Positions 38,701 through 44,513 of a stretch of DNA of 64,000 nt are shown here, piece after piece. The DNA lies in the NCBI GenBank assembly GCA_023512835.1, contig CM042088.1, forward strand, positions 29,971,164 to 30,035,163, in the 5' to 3' direction. The stretch is from Taxillus chinensis. Lineage: Eukaryota; Streptophyta; Magnoliopsida; Santalales; Loranthaceae. Position numbers and translations under genes: made by a program. Every line of letters starts with the position of its first letter. The stretch's first letter is position 1. Below the pieces are notes generated by a model that was not told the origin of the DNA, made no database searches, and saw only the letters and a list, made by a program, of their open reading frames with translations.

Positions 38701-41700
38701 ACAGAGTTATTGACATTAAATGTTTAGCATCTTAATTATTTTCAGTAAGTTTTACTAATTAATTTTATATTTTTAACTATAAAAGTTAATTTATTATTGT
38801 TAATTTAAATTTTATATAATTATTTATAGATTATATATTAAATTTAGTAAAATTTTGATTTTACTATTAAATTTTACGATTCCAATTTCACCTATCAAAA
38901 ACGATTTTACATAAAATCTCGAGTTTGATAACCTTGATTATAAGCATGCAATTTTGGAATAAGATTTCCATGGCTATGAAAGTCTTCACTCCTTTAGTCT
39001 AAGTTCTTAGACCTGTTGAGAAAGAGTAGACCATTCATGGGCATACTTGAAACAGCAAAATAAATCAATAGAATGACTACTATTTAAATCTTCCTTACCA
39101 CTATCTGGATAAAACCAAAATAGAGCCAAAAAAATAAAATGACTTGATAGAATGTTAACAACACTTTATTTTACTTATTAGCACACTTCGCATTGATGGT
39201 GTTCCCTCAATGTGTCAGGAGGATATTTGAGCTCACACTGTGATTTTATGGGTTTGTTTTTTATGCGGTGGCTCACCCTCGTCCTCTTATCAATGGAATC
39301 TAGTTTGATGTCCTTCTATAGGAAGATGCAGCATGCCTTGAGTGTCCATTTGTGGAGGAGGAGGTGGAGTTTGTGGTTCTGGGCTACAATGGGAATAAGA
39401 CTCCTAGTCCAGATGGATTCCCTTTGACATTCTTTCAGCGTTGTTGGGTTATTATGCGATATGACATCATGGGTGTATGAAGAGTTTCAGGAGCATTGTC
39501 GGTTTGAGCAGAGTCTTAAAGCTACTTTTCTAGCCCTCATCCTTAAGAAACAGGAGGCGGACAATCTAAAAGATTTTCGGCCTATTAGTTTGGCGGGCAA
39601 CATGTATAAAATCCTTGTCAAAGTGCTTGCTGACCGGTTGAAGGCTGTTTTGAGAAATATTGTTTCACCATCTCAGAGTGCTTTTGTGCCGAGTTAGCAG
39701 ATATTGAACTAGTTGTCATCACAAACGAGTACCTTGATAGTTAGGTCAAGGATGCTCTTCCGGGAGTTTTTATTAAGCTACACCTAGAGAAGGCCTATGA
39801 TCATGTTCATTGGGGATTCCTTCTGTATGTTCTTCAATGATGTGACTTCTTAGACAAGTAACGGCATTAAATCTCTTTTTATATATTCACTGCTCAATTT
39901 TCGATTTTCATGAATGGTAGCCAGGGGTTCTTCTCGAGTTCCCTAGGTCTCCAACAAGGGAACCCATTGTCCTCTATACTTTTTGTCATCATTATGAAGG
40001 CCTTTAGTCGCTTAGTGGGCAAGGCTTCTTTGGCCGTGCTACTTGCTAGGTTCTCCGTGGGCTAGTTGGGCAAGGGTTCACTTACAGTTTCTTATTTCCT
40101 TTTTTCCAACGATACTTTGTTGTTTTGAGAGGTGGATCATGGGCAGATTTTCCCCTTGCGCTCCCTCCTTGTTTAGTATGAGGCTACTTCGGGGTTGAGG
40201 ATTAATCTCAACAAATCTGTTTTGATTCCAGTAGGAAATGTGCTTCTATTATGGGAGTTAGATGACATTTTAGGGTGTCATACTATGCAATTTCCACTTT
40301 TGTATTTGGGTCTTTCTTTGAGGGCTCCCTTTAAGGCTTTCGCTATTTGAAACCCAATTATTCAAATGATGGAGCACCATTTGACTAGGTAAAAGCGACT
40401 TTATCTCTCCAAGGGAGGTCGCCTCACTTTGATTAGGAGCACCTTTTTCAAATTACTAACCTACTATCTGTTATTATTTCATCTTCCAATAGTTGTGGCT
40501 TCTCGGCTCAAGAGGATCTAAAGAAAATTCCTTTGGGAATCCATTGCGAGTAAGTCCAAACCTCATTTGGTTCATTAGGACAATGTGTGTCATCCTCTTT
40601 CTCAAGGCAACTTGGCCATTAAGAAGTTGTGTTGATTTAATGTCTCTTTTAAGAAAGTGATTGTGGCAGCTTGTAGTAGAGCAGGGGGGTCGGTGGTAGG
40701 AGCTGATTGTGGTGAAGTATGGAGTTGCCAGTGGGAGTTAGGCCTCTTTGATGCCTCGTGGTTCGCATGGTACGAGTTTATAGAAATTCATCTGAGCGCA
40801 ATGGGACTCTTTCTCTCAATTTGTGGTGTTTGAGTTGGAGTAAAATACTTCTATTTGCTTTTGGGATGATAACTGTGTGGTACATCTCCCCTAAAGCTCG
40901 ATTATCCAGAATTGTACTGGATTACATGCACCCTGATGCTTTTGTGTTCGACGTTTACTGTCTTCAAGATACTATCATATAGTAGGAGGTGATATTTTCG
41001 CAAGATGCCCAGGATTGAAAATTGGAAGCTTTCTCCTATTTTTTCAATAGGTTGCTTTTAATTGCCCAAACAAGGCTTGCAGCCGATAGCCTATGTTGGC
41101 ACCCCAATCGAGCGCACAATTTTCAGGTTCAAAGCCTTTACTTTCTTCTGACGCCTCCTCAGCCTGGGATATCCCCGTGGCATAGTGTGTGAAAGGCGCA
41201 AGTTCCGTCTCGAATAGCCTTTTTTACTTGGACAGCAGCACTTGATAAGATCTTTACTACTAATAACTTGTGATGCTGAAGTTTTGTTCTAGTTAGCCGT
41301 CATTTCACGTGCAAAGCTTCAACAGAGTCCATGAATCATTTATTCTTTTACTCTCCACATGTTTGAGAGCTTTGGGACATGATTATGGGCTTGTTCGGCA
41401 TTCTTTGGGTGATATCGTCGTCCCTTTGTGCGTTGTTTGAGTGTTGACTCGGGGGCGTGGGACGGCGTTCAATGGTGTTAAGGATTGTCCCTCATATTCT
41501 TCTTCGGTGTATTTGGCATGAGCAGAATGCCTGTGTTTTTGATGATAGAAAGCGATTTGCTTCAGAGAGATCTCTTTTCGGGATTTGAGGAAATGGTTAT
41601 TTGCGGGAGGTTAACCTTTTCTTCTATTTCTGATGTTGTATATGACTGCTCATTTTAAACCTATTGTCGTATTTTTGTCTTTCGCGCACTCTTTGTGTAC

Positions 41701-44372
41701 AATTTTCCTATTTTAATAAAATTTCTTACTTATCAAACAAAAAGATACATTATATTTCTTAATAGGTTATCAATCCAAAAATATAGATGTATGGGAATAA
41801 GAAAGGTGTTTTTCAATCTTCATTAACTATTCATGTGAGAATAAATACTGATGAATCATAGTTGACGGGAAACGATTTTAATAGTTTTATTAAAATTTTG
41901 GAGTTTGTGTTTTGTTATTTTAAAGATAGCAAGATACTTGAGACATGGCCATTTAACTTCTTAATTTGACCACTCATTTATTGGGAAGTGTTTTGAAGAA
42001 TTAAGTTCGTAAAACTATAACATAATTTAAGGAATACTCTCCACAAATATCATGTTATTGAAAATATGCTTGAATTTATATATAGATCCATGTAAAGAAG
42101 AGGAATAGACACCCCATGTGTAAACAGGCAAGTCTATGTCCAACTCAATGCAATATTGCAATATAATCTAACAATAAAACAAGGTTGTTGAAAGTTGCAT
42201 ATGTATTGCTTGCAACAAGTGATTCTAGTTTGGCACAATGATGGATTATGAATAATGGTGATGATAATGAAGACAACATTCATCATGATGTCCATCTTGG
42301 TTTTGGTATACATTGGGACAGTTTCATAATTGTGTTGAACCCCCGTTAAAGCAATAAGAATGTTAGTTCTTCTTCAACCATCCTTTAGTGAGAGATCTTG
42401 AAAATGATGTTTTTACATTTGAAGAGTTAGATGAAGAAGAACAAGATAGTCAATATGAAGATTTGGATGAAAATAGAATCATGGATTAGGAGGGTGAAAA
42501 TTCGGATAGCTTAGGTACTTATAATATGTTTACCAAAAAACATTGAAGCTTAAAACTAGTCATTTTAATATATCACTAAAGTAATCTACAAAAGATACGA
42601 TGTTGGATTGAAGCTCACAATTTAAATTCGAAATAAAACTCAAACAGACTGCTTGAAGAAGTAAATTAGACATTTGCGGAACGACTAATTTCTTTAGTTT
42701 GTTTTCTCTACATCTTTATTATTTGTGTTTTGCAAACATAATAGAGCTCTCTATCATTAGCTTTTGCATCTTAAAAGCGCACACTATAAATATTTGTCAT
42801 AAAATTTTATTTGGTCATTATCTTTATATATTTTCCAAAATGCTTCTTAGCCAAATAAACCTATTTGGAATTTCCAACAAATCGAGTCTAAAACACAAGA
42901 ACTTTCTCAAATAACTAGAAGTGCATCTATGAAAATTTTTTGCAGATGAACAAATTGTGCTTGTGAAGTACATTTTAAATTTAGAATGTGGAAACTAAAC
43001 AGAGTAGCTCACCTGGATATAATCCATCCATCTCAGCACATGTGGAAACTTTTTCCTATCTGAATTTGAAATAGCAAGCTGGAATAAAAAAAATATTTTA
43101 AAAAAGGTAATTAAAAAAGACCTACTAATTTCTAGGTACTGTTTTGTTAGTAAAAAAGCCATTGCCTTTTGAAATATTGTGGCATCTTTAAAACCATTCA
43201 AAACAAAGGGACAATATGAGACCATGCCAAAGACAAAATATGCAGTTCAATAGGGAATTTTAAAAAAAAAAAAAAAGGAAGTTGTAATAAATTGAACACC
43301 AAAACAGTAAGAAAATTGGGAAATTTCATACCACAGAAACATGCACTATTGAAAAGACAACAATGTCGACTTCAGAGATCCTCAGTCCATTGCCGAGAAG
43401 AACGGAGTTGTGAGCTAATTCATTGTTTAAGCTGTTGAGAGCCCCAAAGAATTCCTTGGGATCAACAGGAAAACTACCAGCAAATTTTATCCACTGCATA
43501 CCCTGGATTAAAAAAACTGAACTTCAAAAGCTAGCAATAAGTGAAAAATGTAAAACAAACAGCCTTAAAACCAAAAAAAGGAACTACAGCAGAAACTGCC
43601 AAGGGGCTGTGTGATCAGGATGTGCAGTCTAAAAATACTAGGTAAATACATTCCATCTGGTAATACCATTGGATGGTAATACTAGGCAAATACATTCACA
43701 GGCAGCAGACCCTCAGCATAAGTTGCGCTCAGTTTTACCTCATTGTCGGATTCTGAAGAGCCCCTGTGATTCGATGACGATTTTGACTTTAAAATTTTAG
43801 AGTACAAGCTGCTAAGATCAACTTCTGCAATGTCCCCTAAATATATTTTCTGTAATAATCAATTTAAAATTTTAGGAACAAAACCTGGAATGCAACTATA
43901 AAATACTCTGGGGTAAGTAATAATTTTAAGGCAACATCACAAATGCACGAAAATAATAAGTGCAACAGAATGACGAGCATAACAAAAAGGGTGACAAAAG
44001 CTGGAGATTTTTCTTATTTTTTGTGTGTAATCAATCCATTATCCATATGTAATTGGACCCCAATATGAGAATCCATAGAGCTTTAGGCCAATGCCGTGTA
44101 CATTTGCAGACCACGTTGGATGCATCAAAGAGTAATTCAAATAAGTAGCTTTCAAATGCACGAACAAAATTCATACTCAAGTAAACCCAATAAATCCATG
44201 TTAAGATATGCGACGAAGCTGAATAACCAACAAAAAGGAAATAATAATAAAAAATACAACGATTAAGAAATCTGATGTAAAGCGCTTAGCTTACAGGATC
44301 CAAGGAGAGAAATTTAGAGAGAGAATAAACGGTAATTTTCTTTCTATCGAGAATGATGGTTTCCTCCGTCAT
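2668..44372 (-). CDS. AIMP1: AIMP1-like tRNA-binding protein, ten exons visible, 3' end off the window
   Basis: The join is 44372-44295, 43849-43739, 43502-43332, 43078-43013, 20310-20245, 19726-19637, 18580-18420, 3138-3048, 2933-2865, 2759-2668: 995 nt with no stop, all introns GT-AG and phases matching. Residues 1 to about 160 resemble the GST-like N-terminal region of plant AIMP1 (motifs [25 protein letters not shown]). A Lys-rich linker follows. From about residue 232 comes the EMAPII-type OB fold ([57 protein letters not shown]). The family binds tRNA and works with cytosolic aminoacyl-tRNA synthetases. Family length is about 390 residues; about 50 C-terminal residues are missing off the left edge. 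Introns 4 and 7 are 22.7 and 15.3 kb. The unbroken frame suggests a live gene. The symbol is by family resemblance. Confidence 0.9.
2865..2933 (-). CDS. AIMP1: AIMP1-like exon 9
   Basis: 23 codons, [20 protein letters not shown] then EGL, typical of the EMAPII domain. Acceptor AATGTAG, donor CTG|GTACCT. Intron 8 is 114 bp and intron 9 is 105 bp. Confidence 0.95.
3048..3138 (-). CDS. AIMP1: AIMP1-like exon 8
   Basis: 91 nt; the first T completes Ser, then [20 protein letters not shown] and [10 protein letters not shown]. Acceptor TTCTGCTACAG, donor ATG|GTATGA. A Harbinger element ends only 139 bp upstream of this exon's acceptor side. Confidence 0.95.
3278..3334 (+). repeat. Left terminal inverted repeat of Harbinger element
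   Basis: It starts CCCTGTGTTTGGTTCG and pairs with 8255-8308: near-identical over the first 13 bases, then blocks GAAAAT and GGTGAAAAA shared. Confidence 0.8.
3850..4560 (+). pseudogene. PIF/Harbinger transposase (DDE_Tnp_4 type), decayed
   Basis: YPYFK at 3862-3876 is followed by a 76-bp GT-AG intron (3877-3952), then [11 protein letters not shown] (family: CIGAIDGTH, first catalytic Asp). Further blocks appear in shifting frames: [10 protein letters not shown], a second intron with a mutated acceptor, [10 protein letters not shown] (second Asp; family YLVDAGYP), [31 protein letters not shown] (Glu), and NYSFKTM. All three DDE residues can be seen, but stops and frameshifts separate them and the N-terminal third is not recognisable. 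In PIF elements this protein cuts DNA together with the Myb-like partner that follows. Confidence 0.85.
4880..5955 (+). pseudogene. Myb/SANT-like PIF ORF1 protein, decayed
   Basis: It starts at 4880 with [10 protein letters not shown], then the SANT-like signature [13 protein letters not shown], a TGA at 4979-4981, and [20 protein letters not shown] to [18 protein letters not shown]. An intron of about 110 bp (about 5200-5312) joins to AKLEVTR..., [18 protein letters not shown], another TGA near 5436, and a clean C-terminal block from 5659 ([18 protein letters not shown] to MMKDVGLV). This is the second protein of PIF/Harbinger elements, which binds DNA and helps import the transposase. Two stops make this copy a pseudogene; the last 98 codons are open. 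Confidence 0.85.
5956..6793. other. Harbinger interior without recognised gene
   Basis: AT-rich sequence between the Myb/SANT pseudogene and the captured kelch fragment. Short ORFs occur on both strands but none resembles a family I know. Confidence 0.5.
6794..7495 (-). pseudogene. Captured fragment of an F-box/kelch-repeat gene
   Basis: Read on the minus strand from 7495 down, in several frames: [108 protein letters not shown] then [16 protein letters not shown], and [20 protein letters not shown]. The order is that of the kelch half of plant F-box/kelch proteins of the At1g22040 type, substrate adaptors of SCF ubiquitin ligases. The F-box half is missing, short deletions and frameshifts are present, and exons appear fused. 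It lies wholly inside the Harbinger TIRs and opposite to the transposase, so it was probably picked up by the element. Confidence 0.8.
7496..8254. other. Harbinger 3' interior, GC-richer segment of unknown origin
   Basis: About 7540-8040 is noticeably more GC-rich than the rest of the element, with open frames on both strands (e.g. plus 7740-8036, minus 7354-7719). I cannot assign it; it could be further captured host sequence. 8080-8254 is T-rich and leads into the terminal repeat. Confidence 0.4.
8255..8308 (-). repeat. Right terminal inverted repeat of Harbinger element
   Basis: Reverse-complemented it starts CCCTTTGTTTGGTAAG, the mate of 3278-3334. Confidence 0.8.
8570..9880 (+). mobile_element. 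L1-type LINE, 3' fragment, heavily decayed
   Basis: Blocks typical of the end of plant LINE ORF2 appear in order: WNPIIEKM and HTLIK near 8610-8690, [20 protein letters not shown] near 8970-9040, then a zf-RVT-like block ([23 protein letters not shown]) at 9350-9460 and DHLSF. Frames change often. It ends near AATAAAATCTTTTATTTATC without a clear poly(A) or target duplication. It lies in AIMP1 intron 7. Confidence 0.65.
9881..11019. other. Intron 7 sequence with an unassigned ORF-like block
   Basis: At 9978-10310 the minus strand has an unusually protein-like stretch ([32 protein letters not shown] in the next frame), which I cannot assign. 10340-10800 is a degenerate repeat with a relative at 41785-42250 (shared words such as GCAACAAGTGATTCTAGT/GCAGCAAGTGATTCTAGT). 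Confidence 0.4.
11020..11890 (-). mobile_element. L1-type LINE, 3' fragment
   Basis: The minus-strand ORF 11332-11637 carries the zf-RVT region ([58 protein letters not shown]). 11026-11289 carries the C-terminal end ([20 protein letters not shown]). The 3' end reads into AATAAAATTTCTTACTTATC, the same tail as the LINE at 39190-41740, so both belong to one family. Confidence 0.75.
11891..12381. other. AT-rich intron sequence, nothing recognised
   Basis: Mostly A-rich with short runs; no coding or repeat signature beyond low complexity. Confidence 0.5.
12387..13864 (-). mobile_element. Solo LTR, 1,478 bp, with perfect 5-bp target duplication
   Basis: On the plus strand it starts TGACAGACAAG and ends CACGTTATCA, flanked by CCAGC on both sides (12382-12386 and 13865-13869). 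A TATA-like CTATAAATAAG on the minus strand (about 13287-13297) suggests minus orientation. No PBS, PPT or coding region accompanies it, so it is a solo LTR left by LTR-LTR recombination. It contains AAACGACGTAGTTTT near 13340. Probably Ty3-gypsy by length; the lineage is not shown. Confidence 0.8.
13870..14149. other. Unassigned purine-rich intron segment
   Basis: A/G-rich stretch with short ORFs; no family recognised. Together with 14150-14735 it may belong to one decayed insertion. Confidence 0.3.
14150..14735 (-). mobile_element. L1-type LINE fragment with internal deletion
   Basis: Minus-strand pieces of LINE ORF2: [15 protein letters not shown] at about 14660-14720 (just upstream of the RT core in plant L1s), then a jump to [20 protein letters not shown] and an in-frame-shifted [10 protein letters not shown] block at 14380-14540, which belong after the RT. 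The RT core is missing, so the copy is internally deleted. Confidence 0.6.
14736..15771. other. Intron 7 sequence, mostly unassigned
   Basis: 14830-14870 resembles a LINE tail on the minus strand (ATTCAATATTTCTTTACTTA). 15117-15205 has boxes like those of tRNA-derived SINEs (TGGCCAGAAGG and GAGTTCAAATCCC) but no clear ends. Nothing else recognised. Confidence 0.35.
15772..16047. mobile_element. MITE, 276 bp, TTA target duplication
   Basis: It starts GAGCACTCACAATAG; the right end read inward is GAGCACTTACTTAAAATAG. Long imperfect inverted repeats meet near AGCCAAATTTGGCT in the centre. It is flanked by TTA on both sides (15769-15771 and 16048-16050), as in Tourist/Harbinger-type MITEs. It has no coding capacity and resembles the element at 44514-44798 in its right-hand half. 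Confidence 0.85.
16048..16842. other. Intron 7 sequence, nothing recognised
   Basis: AT-rich, with short A-rich microsatellite-like runs (AAATAAAAATAAAAAT near 16300). No gene or mobile element seen. Confidence 0.45.
16851..17756. mobile_element. Non-autonomous hAT-type element, 906 bp
   Basis: The ends are inverted repeats: TAGGGGTGTTAAACAGGCGG on the left and, reading inward from the right, TAGGCATGTTAAACGGGCAG. Flanks are GTCTAAAA (16843-16850) and GTCTATAA (17757-17764), an 8-bp target duplication with one mismatch, as for hAT elements. Subterminal regions are rich in GGGCTAAGCCC-like GC palindromes. The interior has a GC-rich segment (about 17030-17300, open on both strands) and a GA-rich run (17320-17375); no transposase. 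Confidence 0.8.
17757..18419. other. Start of intron 7, nothing recognised
   Basis: Downstream of the exon 7 donor; AT-rich intron sequence. An open frame at 18054-18314 (minus) has no recognisable domain. Confidence 0.45.
18420..18580 (-). CDS. AIMP1: AIMP1-like exon 7 (start of EMAPII OB fold)
   Basis: 161 nt, [11 protein letters not shown] through a charged stretch to [20 protein letters not shown], the N-terminal strand of the tRNA-binding domain. It ends in phase 2 (GAT AG|GTTAGC), completed as Ser by the first base of exon 8. It is followed by the 15,281-bp intron 7. Confidence 0.93.
18581..19636. other. AIMP1 intron 6, nothing recognised
   Basis: 1,056-bp intron between exons 6 and 7, GT-AG. 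It includes a C-run (about 19347-19356) and T/C-rich stretches. No insertion recognised. Confidence 0.6.
19637..19726 (-). CDS. AIMP1: AIMP1-like exon 6 (Lys-rich linker)
   Basis: 30 codons, [19 protein letters not shown] to KKGTIV. The acceptor is read as AAGTCAG|GCT: the AG four bases upstream would put a stop in frame. Donor GTG|GTAATT. The linker is poorly conserved in this family, so this exon's boundaries are the least certain. Intron 6 is 1,056 bp. Confidence 0.75.
20245..20310 (-). CDS. AIMP1: AIMP1-like exon 5
   Basis: 22 codons, [20 protein letters not shown] then PP. Acceptor TTTTTATGCAG, donor CCA|GTGCGT. It continues the N-terminal domain into the linker. Intron 5 is 518 bp. Confidence 0.83.
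20827..21335 (-). repeat. Truncated 3' LTR of Sirevirus A
   Basis: It starts TGTTGGTCCCTTGGAGCC and matches 28154-28500 closely, with almost the same AACTCTTTGGCACAACAC and GGAAGATAACC blocks. Homology passes into the pol-env spacer near ATCCGGATGAAAAG (21336), where element B has spacer rather than LTR. Confidence 0.8.
21990..22100 (-). other. Cluster of polypurine tracts, Sirevirus A
   Basis: At least three GGGGGAG tracts on the minus strand (near 21999, 22030 and 22087) between the end of pol and the 3' end. Repeated polypurine tracts in this position are a known feature of Sireviruses; element B has the same cluster. Confidence 0.65.
22555..24410 (-). pseudogene. Sirevirus A reverse transcriptase and RNase H, broken
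   Basis: The frame 23492-24379 holds the RT start ([72 protein letters not shown]). 23302-23517 holds the part after the active site ([20 protein letters not shown]). 22555-23277 holds the thumb and RNase H ([40 protein letters not shown]) and ends in the element's own stop. The YVDD catalytic motif is missing: about 40 nt around 23505-23520 are replaced or deleted relative to element B, with a frame break, so the RT is dead. Confidence 0.88.
24411..25863 (-). pseudogene. Sirevirus A protease and integrase, broken
   Basis: The protease is in 25567-25863 with [14 protein letters not shown] (active-site DSG kept). 25292-25504 holds the GAG-pre-integrase block ([20 protein letters not shown]); the zinc-binding Cys pair that should follow (CRECQLGK in element B) is damaged. 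The integrase core spans 25033-25377 ([36 protein letters not shown]) and 24631-25017 ([20 protein letters not shown] then [10 protein letters not shown], with the catalytic Glu). At least three frame breaks, plus a stop near 25022-25030. Confidence 0.85.
26071..28092 (-). pseudogene. Sirevirus A gag, broken
   Basis: It starts at 28092 with [20 protein letters not shown]. Gag core pieces lie at 27467-27706 ([40 protein letters not shown]) and 27304-27489. The first CCHC knuckle [14 protein letters not shown] is at 27042-27083, after an Arg/Ser-rich run. A coiled-coil region follows ([27 protein letters not shown]), then a Lys-rich segment and a second knuckle [14 protein letters not shown] near 26080-26135. 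Multiple frameshifts and a stop near 26820 break the frame. Two knuckles flanking a coiled coil are typical of long Sirevirus gags. Confidence 0.85.
28140..28151 (-). other. Primer-binding site of Sirevirus A
   Basis: The minus strand reads TGATATCAAAGC, a mutated form of TGGTATCAGAGC, separated from the LTR by two bases as in element B. Confidence 0.7.
28154..28515 (-). repeat. Truncated 5' LTR of Sirevirus A
   Basis: It starts TGTTGGTCCCTTGGAGCC beside the PBS and follows the same sequence as 20827-21190. It breaks off near CTCGGATATCG, where env-like sequence begins in the opposite orientation. Confidence 0.8.
28517..29318 (+). pseudogene. Sirevirus env-like ORF, N-terminal fragment, inverted
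   Basis: Homologous to the minus-strand region 50700-51275 of element B but here on the plus strand: shared leader GATTGTCGGTTCATTCCTCC and ATATCGCGTGCTTTTGAGGA, then an ORF from about 28949 ([71 protein letters not shown]). It stops after [11 protein letters not shown] at 29315, where homology to B also ends. It sits against the broken 5' LTR of element A with opposite polarity, so an inversion or a separate truncated insertion is implied. Confidence 0.8.
29515..30412 (+). pseudogene. Copia gag relic of a different lineage
   Basis: [11 protein letters not shown] at 29515, then [18 protein letters not shown] (the KL.GS.NY..W.. block of Copia gags), [50 protein letters not shown], and [20 protein letters not shown], ending in a CCHC-like block ([20 protein letters not shown]) near 30340-30400. 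The frame changes at least four times. No LTR or pol was found beside it. Confidence 0.7.
30413..31570. other. Intron 4 sequence, nothing assigned
   Basis: 30470-30735 has a fair open frame on the minus strand with no family I know. 30760-31250 is C/T-rich and resembles a transposon leader, but I find no supporting ends. Confidence 0.4.
31583..35424 (-). mobile_element. L1-type LINE, 3.8 kb, with 12-bp target duplication
   Basis: It is flanked by TTTATTATATTG on both sides (31571-31582 and 35425-35436). A T-run at 31584-31590 next to the left copy is the poly(A) tail of a minus-strand LINE. Coding pieces run from 35390 to about 31790: ORF1-like segments (35400-34280), endonuclease end, RT and zf-RVT. 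It is truncated at the 5' end and contains an internal deletion. Confidence 0.85.
31790..34230 (-). pseudogene. LINE ORF2: endonuclease, reverse transcriptase, zf-RVT; broken
   Basis: The endonuclease end lies in 33678-34076 ([28 protein letters not shown]). At about 33570-33610 the frame runs from RVLWLKE straight to [20 protein letters not shown]; in intact plant L1s a few hundred bases separate these, so the first RT motifs are deleted. RT continues with [16 protein letters not shown] and FFADDTLLF (active-site FADD at about 33242-33253, intact). 32074-32460 holds the zf-RVT neighbourhood ([40 protein letters not shown]). Several frameshifts. Confidence 0.8.
35437..35967. other. Intron 4 sequence, nothing recognised
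   Basis: AT-rich spacer between the LINE and the solo LTR. No coding or repeat structure seen. Confidence 0.45.
35968..37792 (-). mobile_element. Solo LTR, about 1.8 kb, probably Ty3-gypsy
   Basis: The right end read inward starts TGATAGTGGTCATTTAGACC; the left end is TATTCGTTGATTTGC (so CA has become TA). Flanks are ATATG on both sides (35963-35967 and 37793-37797), a candidate 5-bp target duplication. A TATA box on the minus strand (GGCTATATAAGC, about 36920) sets the orientation. No internal domain is attached. Length and style suggest an Athila-like or other gypsy LTR; the lineage is inferred only. Confidence 0.65.
37121..37546. repeat. Tandem hairpin-forming repeats inside the solo LTR
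   Basis: Four to five copies at about 105-bp spacing (starts near 37121, 37231, 37337, 37441, 37534). Each has GGTCGGGTGAAC (or GGTCGAGTGAAC) followed within about 6-10 bases by TTCACCCGACC, so every unit can fold back on itself. Additional CACCCGACCAGA half-sites follow in each unit. Confidence 0.8.
37932..38936. mobile_element. DNA transposon-like element with 17-bp perfect TIRs, 1.0 kb
   Basis: The left end is CAAGGTTATCAAACTCG and the right end its exact complement, CGAGTTTGATAACCTTG. TTATAA occurs one base outside each end (37925-37930 and 38938-38943), a possible target duplication; the class is unclear (Mutator- or hAT-like). The interior holds a C-rich block (38090-38465) with an ORF at 38236-38463 rich in Ser/Pro/His, perhaps captured sequence, between AT-rich arms. 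No transposase. Confidence 0.7.
39190..41740 (+). mobile_element. L1-type LINE, 3' two-thirds, decayed
   Basis: RT blocks appear in order: [16 protein letters not shown] near 39400, [20 protein letters not shown] then [20 protein letters not shown] and [11 protein letters not shown] (39500-39695), [12 protein letters not shown], and the active site read as FSNDTLLF instead of FADDTLLF near 40110. [13 protein letters not shown] and zf-RVT-region pieces follow ([20 protein letters not shown], near 41050-41130). It ends with AATAAAATTTCTTACTTATC. Many stops and frameshifts; the active-site change alone would inactivate it. It is the same family as the fragment at 11020-11890. Confidence 0.8.
41741..43012. 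other. Start of AIMP1 intron 4, with a degenerate repeat
   Basis: 41785-42250 is related to 10340-10800 in intron 7 (shared words such as GAATTTATATATAGATCCATG/GAAAATTTATATCAGCATTC and CAAGTGATTCTAGT). 42400-42500 encodes an acidic stretch ([20 protein letters not shown]) ending in a stop; I do not recognise it. Confidence 0.35.
43013..43078 (-). CDS. AIMP1: AIMP1-like exon 4
   Basis: 22 codons, [20 protein letters not shown] then IQ. Acceptor TTATTCCAG, donor CAG|GTGAGC. It is followed by the 22,702-bp intron 4 (20311-43012), filled with transposable elements. Confidence 0.9.
43332..43502 (-). CDS. AIMP1: AIMP1-like exon 3
   Basis: 57 codons, [11 protein letters not shown] to [10 protein letters not shown], containing [20 protein letters not shown], the best-conserved N-terminal block of the family. 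Acceptor AATCCAG, donor GTG|GTATGA. Intron 3 is 253 bp. Confidence 0.9.
43739..43849 (-). CDS. AIMP1: AIMP1-like exon 2
   Basis: 37 codons, [20 protein letters not shown] to SSESDNE, phase 0 at both ends. Acceptor TTATTACAG, donor GAG|GTAAAA. Intron 2 is 236 bp. Confidence 0.88.
44295..44372 (-). CDS. AIMP1: AIMP1-like exon 1 (start codon)
   Basis: 26 codons, [12 protein letters not shown]...FLSLDP, phase 0. The ATG is the first after a CT-rich leader. The donor is CCT|GTAAGC. Intron 1 is 445 bp. Confidence 0.85.
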
Positions 44373-44500
44373 CCTCTCTCTCTCTCTTCTATTCACTTTC
44401 ACTCGGTGAATATTCACAGAAGGATTTGGGTTTGGGTTTGGGTTTGTCTGTAGGGTTTTCCGAGATTTTACGTTGATCGGAAGTGTGGCCCACCACGTTT
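44373..44500 (-). promoter_or_regulatory. AIMP1 proximal promoter/5' UTR with telo-box and site II motif
   Basis: On the minus strand upstream of the ATG: a CT/GA-rich leader (44373-44390), four AAACCC-type repeats (44424-44444), an AAACCCTA telo-box (44451-44458) and TGGGCC, a site II element (44487-44492). Telo-box plus site II is the known combination in promoters of plant ribosomal-protein and translation-factor genes. That fits a tRNA-synthetase cofactor. The transcription start is not determined. Confidence 0.65.
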
Positions 44501-44513
44501 TTAAACATAATTA

